A stretch of DNA of 64,000 nt from Burkholderiales bacterium (lineage in GTDB: Bacteria > Pseudomonadota > Gammaproteobacteria > Burkholderiales > Burkholderiaceae_C), in assembly GCA_026954015.1 (NCBI GenBank), contig JAIXLP010000051.1:1-64000 (forward strand), in the 5' to 3' direction. Numbering within the stretch: the first letter of the stretch is position 1; each line of letters starts with the position of its first letter. Shown in pieces: positions 58,716 through 64,000 of this stretch. The translations under genes were made by a program, and so were the position numbers. A model generated the notes under the pieces. The model saw only the letters and a program-made list of their open reading frames with translations, ran no database searches and was not told the origin of the DNA.

Positions 58716-59849
58716 TCACTCCTTCACGCCACGTGTATCTGCCGCCGGCACCGCGTCCAGCCCCAGCGCCCGTATCCTGGCCGCCGCTTCGTTGGCGCGC
58801 CCAGCCGAGCTGAACGGTCCCACGCGCACGCGCTGCAACCGCTGATCGCCCGGCCGATGCAGGGGATCGACCAGCACGGGCAAGCCCGCGTCCGTCAGCT
58901 GGGCCCGCACACGCTGCACATTGGCCGGGTCGGCAAAGATGCCCACATGGATGTAGAGCGTGCGCCCAGTTGGCGCTGCAGCGGCGTCCTTCGTGCCCGC
59001 ACGTGCGCGCTCGGTTCGCACCGCGCCCGGGCGAGCGGCCGCCGGTGCCCGCGCCTGCACAGGCTGCACCGGCGCCCTGCCCTGCCTGGGCGCGGCGACC
59101 GGATCGCCCGGGCGCGGCGCAAGGGCCGCAAGCGCGGCCTCCGTGGCGGCCTGTACCGCGTCAGCCTGCGCCATATCCACACCGGGCACCACGCCCTGCT
59201 CCACCAGCGCCGCTGGCGCGCGGGGAGGCGCCACCTCCACACGCTGCACCACCGGGCCGCCACGCGATTGCGGCGGCGCGACACGCTCGCCGTCGCGCAG
59301 CCCCCACCACGCAAGCGCCGCCAGTACCCCGAGCCCCGCCGCGGCCAGCCCAAACGCCTGCGAGCGCGTGGGCGCCTCGCGTTCGAGCTGCTGCACCGCC
59401 TCCTGCACCGTTCCCGCAGCGGCCACGGCCGCCTGCACGCGCTGCTCGATGTGGCGGTACACCAGCGCGTCACCCCACATGCCGCACGCAACCGCGCACA
59501 CCAGCCAAAGCGCCAGCGCCACACCCACGACCACGGGCGCGGGCAGCAGCCCCATGCGCCACACCCCGAACAGCAACGCCCCAGCTGCGACGCTGCCCGT
59601 GAGCGTCAGAAAACACCAACCCCAGAGCGCGCGAAACGCCATCCAGCCCGCCAGCAGCAGCGCCGCCGCGCTATTCCATAGCGGCAGCGGTCGGCCCGCG
59701 GCATCCATGCGCGCGAACGCCGCACGGTAGTGCGCCGCATGCACCGACCCCAGCGCCGCCGCCCACAGGCGGGCGACAGCGTCTACGCCGCCCCGCGAAG
59801 CCGCGCGGGCACCCGCGTCGGGTTGCGTGTTGGTGGAAAGCTCCTGCAT
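58716..59849 (-). CDS. SPOR-domain membrane protein with DUF2628-like segment
   Basis: A 377-residue protein. A DUF2628-like hydrophobic block with about three membrane segments (about residues 55-130) is followed by a further hydrophobic helix (about 165-185), a Pro/Ala/Arg-rich linker and a C-terminal SPOR domain (LYIHVGIFADPANVQRVRAQL, about 300-375) that usually binds denuded peptidoglycan at division sites. The ATG at 59849 lacks a strong ribosome-binding site; an upstream TTG is possible. It is coupled to the I78 inhibitor gene. Confidence 0.8.
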   Translation of the reverse strand: MQELSTNTQPDAGARAASRGGVDAVARLWAAALGSVHAAHYRAAFARMDAAGRPLPLWNSAAALLLAGWMAFRALWGWCFLTLTGSVAAGALLFGVWRMGLLPAPVVVGVALALWLVCAVACGMWGDALVYRHIEQRVQAAVAAAGTVQEAVQQLEREAPTRSQAFGLAAAGLGVLAALAWWGLRDGERVAPPQSRGGPVVQRVEVAPPRAPAALVEQGVVPGVDMAQADAVQAATEAALAALAPRPGDPVAAPRQGRAPVQPVQARAPAAARPGAVRTERARAGTKDAAAAPTGRTLYIHVGIFADPANVQRVRAQLTDAGLPVLVDPLHRPGDQRLQRVRVGPFSSAGRANEAAARIRALGLDAVPAADTRGVKE

Positions 59850-60117
59850 ATGGGATGGATCGAACGAATAGGAACGCAACGAAGCCGCCAAGGATTATGC
59901 AGAGCGCCCCACGCCAAGCAACGCCGCGTCCTCCCGCGCCGCCCAGGGGATCACCAATGGGGCGCATGTGTGGGCAGTCCCCCTTCGGAAACACGTCGGC
60001 ATCGTCTGCGTACGACACCCAGCGCCAGGAGGTTGCACTTCGTTTTTCAGACCGCCCGATCTTATGATCGCTGAGAATCCTTCATTGATTTCCATCACAG
60101 ACCGTGCCAAGGACCGC

Positions 60118-61020
60118 ATGTCGATCAAATCCATACTGAAATCCACCGTGGTGGCCCTGGCGTTCGCGGCCGGTGGGCCGCTATGGGCGCAGGGCACAGC
60201 CATCGACGCGGCGGCGTTCGATGCGCTGGTGGCGGCCGGCCCCGTGGCCGATGCGCAGACGATCGCGTCGAGCACCTGGGCCAGCAAGATCAAGCAGGCC
60301 GGCACGCTGCGCCTGGGCGGCACGCAGACCTCCAACCTCTTCTCGCTGCTGAACGAAAAGGACGGCAAGGCGCGCGGCTTCGACGCCGGGCTGGCGCAGC
60401 TCATCACGCGCTACATCCTGGGCGATGGGGCCAGGACCAGGTTCACGCAGGTGACTTCGTCCACGCGCGAGCAGGTGCTCATCAACGACCAGGTGGACAT
60501 GGTGCTGGCCACCTACTCCATCACGCCCGCGCGCGCCGAGAAGATCTCGTTTGCCGGCCCGTACTACACCTCGCAGGCCGGGGTGCTGGTGAAGGCCGGC
60601 AACACGGCGATCCAGTCGTACAACGACCTGGCCGGCAAGAAGGTGGCCACGCAGGCGGGCTCCACCGGGCCGGCAATCCTGGCGCAGTACGCCCCCAAGG
60701 CGACGGTGCAGGAGTTCCAGACGCACCAGGAGGCGCTCGACGCGCTGCGCCAGGGCCGCGTGGACGCCTACGTCACGGACTACACGCTGCTGCTCAACGC
60801 CCTGAGCCTGGGCGCCGGCGACGCGCGGCTGGCGGGCGCGCCCTTTGGCACGGAAGACCCCTACGGCATCGGGCTGCCCAAGGGCTCGGACGGCGTGGCC
60901 TTCGTCAACGCCTTCCTGAAGAAGATCGAGGCCGACGGCACCTGGGCCAGGCTGTGGACGATTTCGATCGGGCAGCGCACCGGCAGCACCGCCGTTCCGA
61001 CGCCGCCCGCCATTCCGTAA
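60118..61020 (+). CDS. Polar amino-acid ABC transporter, substrate-binding protein
   Basis: A 300-residue periplasmic binding protein with a signal peptide ending PLWAQG (about residue 23). The type 3 fold is shown by AGTLRLGGTQTSNLFSLLNE, the Arg-binding region GFDAGLAQLITRYI and SYNDLAGKKVATQAGS. It resembles glutamate/aspartate binders (GltI/GluB). The ATG at 60118 places the signal peptide at the start. The 268-base gap upstream probably holds the promoter; I see no clear box. Two permease genes follow. Confidence 0.88.
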   Translation: MSIKSILKSTVVALAFAAGGPLWAQGTAIDAAAFDALVAAGPVADAQTIASSTWASKIKQAGTLRLGGTQTSNLFSLLNEKDGKARGFDAGLAQLITRYILGDGARTRFTQVTSSTREQVLINDQVDMVLATYSITPARAEKISFAGPYYTSQAGVLVKAGNTAIQSYNDLAGKKVATQAGSTGPAILAQYAPKATVQEFQTHQEALDALRQGRVDAYVTDYTLLLNALSLGAGDARLAGAPFGTEDPYGIGLPKGSDGVAFVNAFLKKIEADGTWARLWTISIGQRTGSTAVPTPPAIP

Positions 61021-61033
61021 TCTCCCGTCATCG

Positions 61034-61696
61034 ATGAGCGAGGTTTCCAGGCTCCTGTCCGACTATGGGCCTGCCTTCGGGCAGGCCCTTTTGCTGACCT
61101 GGAAGCTCACGGCCCTGTCGTTCGTGCCGGGCTTTTTGCTGGGCGTGGTGGTGACGGTGCTGCGACTGCTGCCGCTGCGGCCGCTGCGCTGGGCGCTGAC
61201 CGGCTACGTGGAGATCTTCCGCAACATTCCGGCCGTGGCGCTGCTGATCTTCATCGTGTTCGCACTGCCCGATCTGAATGTGGTGATCGACTACGAGCCC
61301 AGCGTGATCCTGACGCTGGCGCTGGTGTGCTCCGCGTTCACGGCCGACTACCTGCGCGCGGGCATCAACACCATCCCCGGCGGCCAGATCGAAGCGGCGC
61401 TCAGCCTGGGGCTGCGGCCGATGCAGATCATCTCCGTGGTGGTGTTGCCGCAGGCGCTGCGCGCGGTGGTGCAGCCGATGACTTCGCTGCTGATTGCGCT
61501 GATGCTGTCGACCTCGCTGGCGTCGCAGGTGCCGTTTCCGGGCCGCGAGCTGACGGCGCTGGTGTCCAAGATCGCCACCGACTCGGCCGCCGGCATTCCG
61601 GCGTTCATGGTGGCCGCGGCGATGTACGTGGCGACGGGTCTGCTCATCGCCTGGGCCGGCGCCGCCCTGGAAAGGAAGGCGCGGATCCTGCGATGA
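61034..61696 (+). CDS. Amino-acid ABC transporter permease
   Basis: A 220-residue inner-membrane permease with about five hydrophobic segments and the EAA loop EAALSLGLRPMQIISVVVLPQ that docks the ATPase. It belongs to the HisMQ/GltJK family. It lies 13 bases after the binding protein gene and overlaps the second permease by four bases. Confidence 0.92.
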   Translation: MSEVSRLLSDYGPAFGQALLLTWKLTALSFVPGFLLGVVVTVLRLLPLRPLRWALTGYVEIFRNIPAVALLIFIVFALPDLNVVIDYEPSVILTLALVCSAFTADYLRAGINTIPGGQIEAALSLGLRPMQIISVVVLPQALRAVVQPMTSLLIALMLSTSLASQVPFPGRELTALVSKIATDSAAGIPAFMVAAAMYVATGLLIAWAGAALERKARILR

Positions 61697-62493
61697 GCCG
61701 CCCGCTGGAAGACCTCCTGTTCGGCACGCCCAGCCCCCGGGCGCAGGCCATCACAAGAATGGCCAGCGCAGTGGCGGCGGCAGCGCTGCTCGCGCTGGTG
61801 GCGGGCATCGTGTCCCGGTTCCACACCGCGGGGCAGCTCGCCGCTCGATTCTGGGAATTCTTCGCCTGGCCGACGACCTGGGCCTTTCTGGGCCAGGGGC
61901 TGCTGGGCACGCTGGCGGCAGCGGCGATGGCCGCCGTCATCGCGCTGACCCTGGGGCTGGTGCTGCTGCTGGGGCGCCTGGCGCCGCTGCGGCTGGTGCG
62001 CTGGCCCAGCATCGCGGCCATCGAGTTCTTGCGCGGCACGCCGACGCTGCTGCTGATCTATGTGTGTTTCCTGGTGCTGCCGTCGGCTGGCGTCAAGCTG
62101 AGCACCTACTGGATGCTGACCCTGCCCATCAGCCTCTCCACCGCCGCCGTGGTGGCCGAGGTCTACCGCGCGGGCGTGCTCGCCGTGCCGCGCGGCCAGA
62201 CCGATGCCGCGCGCAGCCTGGGGCTGACCGAGGCCCAGGTGTTCTTCCTGGTCGTCTTCCCGCAGGCCCTGCGCTACATCGTCCCGGCACTGGTCGCGCA
62301 ACTGGTCATCGTGGTCAAGGACACCACCTTCGGCTACGTCGTCACCTACGGCGAGCTGATGCAGAACGCCAAGGTGCTGATCGCCAACTACCACGCGCTG
62401 GTGCCGGTGTACCTGGTGGTGGCGGTGCTGTACTGCCTGGTGAACTACGCGATATCGGGGGCGAGCCAGCGGCTCGGCAAGCCGATGCATTGA
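61693..62493 (+). CDS. Amino-acid ABC transporter permease
   Basis: A 266-residue permease of the same family, with a longer N-terminus and the EAA loop DAARSLGLTEAQVFFLVVFP. It pairs with the preceding permease. The ATPase gene normally next in such operons is missing: the strand is followed instead by a convergent module after 27 bases. The ATPase must come from elsewhere if the transporter works. Confidence 0.92.
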   Translation: MSRPLEDLLFGTPSPRAQAITRMASAVAAAALLALVAGIVSRFHTAGQLAARFWEFFAWPTTWAFLGQGLLGTLAAAAMAAVIALTLGLVLLLGRLAPLRLVRWPSIAAIEFLRGTPTLLLIYVCFLVLPSAGVKLSTYWMLTLPISLSTAAVVAEVYRAGVLAVPRGQTDAARSLGLTEAQVFFLVVFPQALRYIVPALVAQLVIVVKDTTFGYVVTYGELMQNAKVLIANYHALVPVYLVVAVLYCLVNYAISGASQRLGKPMH

Positions 62494-62502
62494 CACTTGC
62501 CC

Positions 62503-62517
62503 AGCTGCCAGCGCTAT
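62503..62517 (+). repeat. Dispersed palindromic repeat, half copy F
   Basis: AGCTGCCAGCGCTAT matches the left end of copy D (AGCTGCCAGCGCTTT). It lies in the 27-base junction between the permease and the SprT-like fragment, without its second arm, and may mark a breakpoint. Confidence 0.5.
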
Positions 62518-62520
62518 CTC

Positions 62521-62691
62521 TCACCGTTTCTGCAATGGCAGTGTGAAGCGCTCCTTGTGGTGGCAGCCGAACTCGCACGAGGACGAGCGCAGCGTGATCA
62601 GGCAAGGTGGCAGCTCCCCGGCAAAGAGCGTGGTGTTGAAGTGCTCGAACGCTCGCTGCAGACAGGTGTAGAACGCCACGGTAGGGGTCAT
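62521..62691 (-). pseudogene. SprT-like N-terminal fragment
   Basis: A 56-residue frame starting TPTVAFYTCLQRAFEHFNTT and ending in TLPLQKR. The start resembles the N-terminus of SprT-like zinc peptidases found on mobile elements (helix then LFAGELPPCLITL), but the HExxH active site and the rest are missing, so it is probably a truncated remnant. Its ATG overlaps the VWA gene stop by four bases. The family call is tentative; it could be a genuine small protein. Confidence 0.5.
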
Positions 62692-64000
62692 GAGGGCTCC
62701 TTGAGCCCGGCATCACCCTGAGGCGTCCCTGAACCCTTTGCATCCAGCGAGAGGACGGCATCGGGCCACCGCTGCGCGGTCATGTCCTGAAGCTCCGCAG
62801 CCATCGCGTCCACCAAAGCCATGTCGATGCCAGCCGCGGTCTTGCGCAGGCGCTGAATCGTCGTTTGCAAGGCGGCACGCAGGCCCCGGATCGGAGACAC
62901 GCGGTGAGCGTGCCAGGCCATCAGGCGCACGAAGGCGGCGACCACCGCTTCTTCGGAATGTTGCGTGCCACCAGACACCGCAACACGCCATTGCAGCCAA
63001 TCGATCACCCAGGCGCCCAGCCCCATGGCACGCAGGCCTTCGTAGGTGGTCGGCCACGCGTCCTCGGGAGTCTGGTGCAGCCACTCGGCCACGCCCAGCG
63101 GAGTCAGGCCCGCGTAGTGCTCGGTATCAGCCCACAGCTGCGGATCATCGTGATCGATGGCTGCAGCCTGCTGACCCTTGCGCAGGAATGCGGGGATCGA
63201 GAGGTCATCCTTACCGATATCGGTGACCGCCGAGCGCAGGGTCGCGCGGGTGCGTTTCGTGCGCCAGACACTGGGTGCCTCCACGAAGGAATGCAGAGCC
63301 GGTGCGTCGATTTCGAACGAGCTGCCGAGGCTTCCCATCCCGCCCCAGCCAGCGGGCACCATCGGCGCGATCGTATGAAGCTCGGGCATGTCGCCGGCCC
63401 GCTCACCGTCGGCCCGCTCGTGCACCAGCAGGAAATTGGTTTGTGGCGTGACCAGTTGATAGTTCAGCGCCAGGCGCACAGCAGACTCCCCGGGCGTGCC
63501 CGGTTGCCGCAGGTGCGCTGCCGCGGCCATGCGCGCCAGCGCATCGCTCTGGCCCAGTTCCCGGGTCAGGCAGATGCTGGCGATGTCCTGCTCGTGCGCT
63601 GTCGCAGTGCTCTTGCCCACCAGCCGCACCTCGCCCTCTGCCGCCTCGGGCAGCAGTGCAAAGACATGGACCGTATCCCCGTCAAAGACCGAAGCGGGCA
63701 GGTTCGACACCCAGCGTGGCGAAACCCCTTCGGGCCACTGCAGGCGCAGGTCCGCCAGCCGAGGCGAGCGCAGGCGGGCAAACATGCGCAGCACCGCAGG
63801 CTCCACATCTTCGCCGGGAGCCACGAAGTCACAGGCTCCGCCCGTGGCATCGGCCAGGCGCCGCAGATGGGCCTCGGCCGGGCTGCTGCCGATACCGACG
63901 ATGAACAGGCGGTGAGCCGATTGCTGCGCGCTCTCGAGGGTGCGGTCTATGGCCTCGATTTCTCCGTCGGTAACCAGCAGTACGTCGCTGGTGCCGTGGT
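62688..64000 (-). CDS. VWA-domain protein, partial (N-terminus off window)
   Basis: At least 436 residues; the reading frame is open to the window edge, so the start lies beyond it. The first visible part is the end of a von Willebrand A domain: SDVLLVTDGE, then RLFIVGIGSSPAEAHLRRLA and GGACDFV. The following region (about 300 residues) has no domain I recognise; LARMAAAAHLRQPG-type helices are present. Metal-site DxSxS would lie off the window. It is translationally coupled to the SprT-like fragment, a pairing I associate with accessory islands. Confidence 0.82.
   Translation of the reverse strand, partial: HGTSDVLLVTDGEIEAIDRTLESAQQSAHRLFIVGIGSSPAEAHLRRLADATGGACDFVAPGEDVEPAVLRMFARLRSPRLADLRLQWPEGVSPRWVSNLPASVFDGDTVHVFALLPEAAEGEVRLVGKSTATAHEQDIASICLTRELGQSDALARMAAAAHLRQPGTPGESAVRLALNYQLVTPQTNFLLVHERADGERAGDMPELHTIAPMVPAGWGGMGSLGSSFEIDAPALHSFVEAPSVWRTKRTRATLRSAVTDIGKDDLSIPAFLRKGQQAAAIDHDDPQLWADTEHYAGLTPLGVAEWLHQTPEDAWPTTYEGLRAMGLGAWVIDWLQWRVAVSGGTQHSEEAVVAAFVRLMAWHAHRVSPIRGLRAALQTTIQRLRKTAAGIDMALVDAMAAELQDMTAQRWPDAVLSLDAKGSGTPQGDAGLKEPS

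Noticed and set aside
59671..60018. A minus-strand frame beginning MSYADDADVFPKGD overlapping the SPOR gene
   Set aside because: Most of it overlaps the SPOR-domain gene in another frame, and its Arg/Gly/Cys-rich C-terminus looks like shadow sequence.

Overview
The window is a GC-rich, densely coded bacterial chromosome segment. Gene content and order point to a betaproteobacterium of the Comamonadaceae (Burkholderiales): hfq-hflX-hflK-hflC-hisZ-purA, ndk-rlmN-pilF-rodZ-ispG-hisS-yfgM-bamB-der, a gene pair resembling the Comamonas 3-hydroxybenzoate 4-monooxygenase system, and a dispersed palindromic repeat (core CCAGCGCTTG-n5-CAAGCGCTGG) of a kind I associate with this family. The taxonomic call is inference from synteny and protein character; no rRNA or tRNA gene was seen. 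No gene-free gap exceeds 300 bases.

Layout. (1) 119-22078, minus strand: a nearly unbroken housekeeping block covering purine salvage and synthesis (phosphoribosyltransferase, purA), hisZ, membrane quality control (hflC/hflK), hflX, hfq, ribosome and outer-membrane assembly (der, bamB), hisS, isoprenoid synthesis (ispG), rodZ- and pilF-like genes, rlmN, ndk, rluB/scpB, and rluD-nlpD-pcm-surE. Many of these genes overlap by 1-4 bases. (2) 22180-26072: quinone oxidoreductase, a diguanylate cyclase, a CBS-domain protein and a beta-class glutathione transferase. (3) 26113-33244: an accessory metabolic locus. An MFS transporter and an IclR regulator diverge from a translationally coupled run of SDR, flavin monooxygenase, bile-acid-type symporter, NAD-dependent epimerase and EamA exporter; the substrate is unknown. 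(4) 33359-40295: an AcrAB-type efflux pump convergent with a MobA-like monooxygenase, whose divergent MarR repressor shares a promoter region containing a clear palindrome. (5) 40465-42042: rpsU and yqeY, split by a low-GC gene for a secreted VPLPA-CTERM protein. (6) 42252-45990: lactate dehydrogenase, kynureninase and a tartrate/D-malate-type dehydrogenase. (7) 46021-58386: pmbA, darP, mogA, spoT-rpoZ-gmk-yicC, a Ser/Thr kinase/PP2C phosphatase pair, rph, rdgB and hemW. (8) 58393-62493: an I78 inhibitor lipoprotein, a SPOR protein and a polar amino-acid ABC transporter with no ATPase gene. (9) 62521-64000: a short SprT-like fragment coupled to a VWA-domain gene that runs off the window, possibly the edge of an accessory element.

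The points most worth a second look are the orphan VPLPA-CTERM gene between rpsU and yqeY, the palindromic repeat family (including a copy inside the MFS reading frame and copies on both sides of rdgB), the uncharacterised SDR/monooxygenase/transporter operon, the mobA/mobR operator, and the junction where the ABC operon stops without its ATPase.
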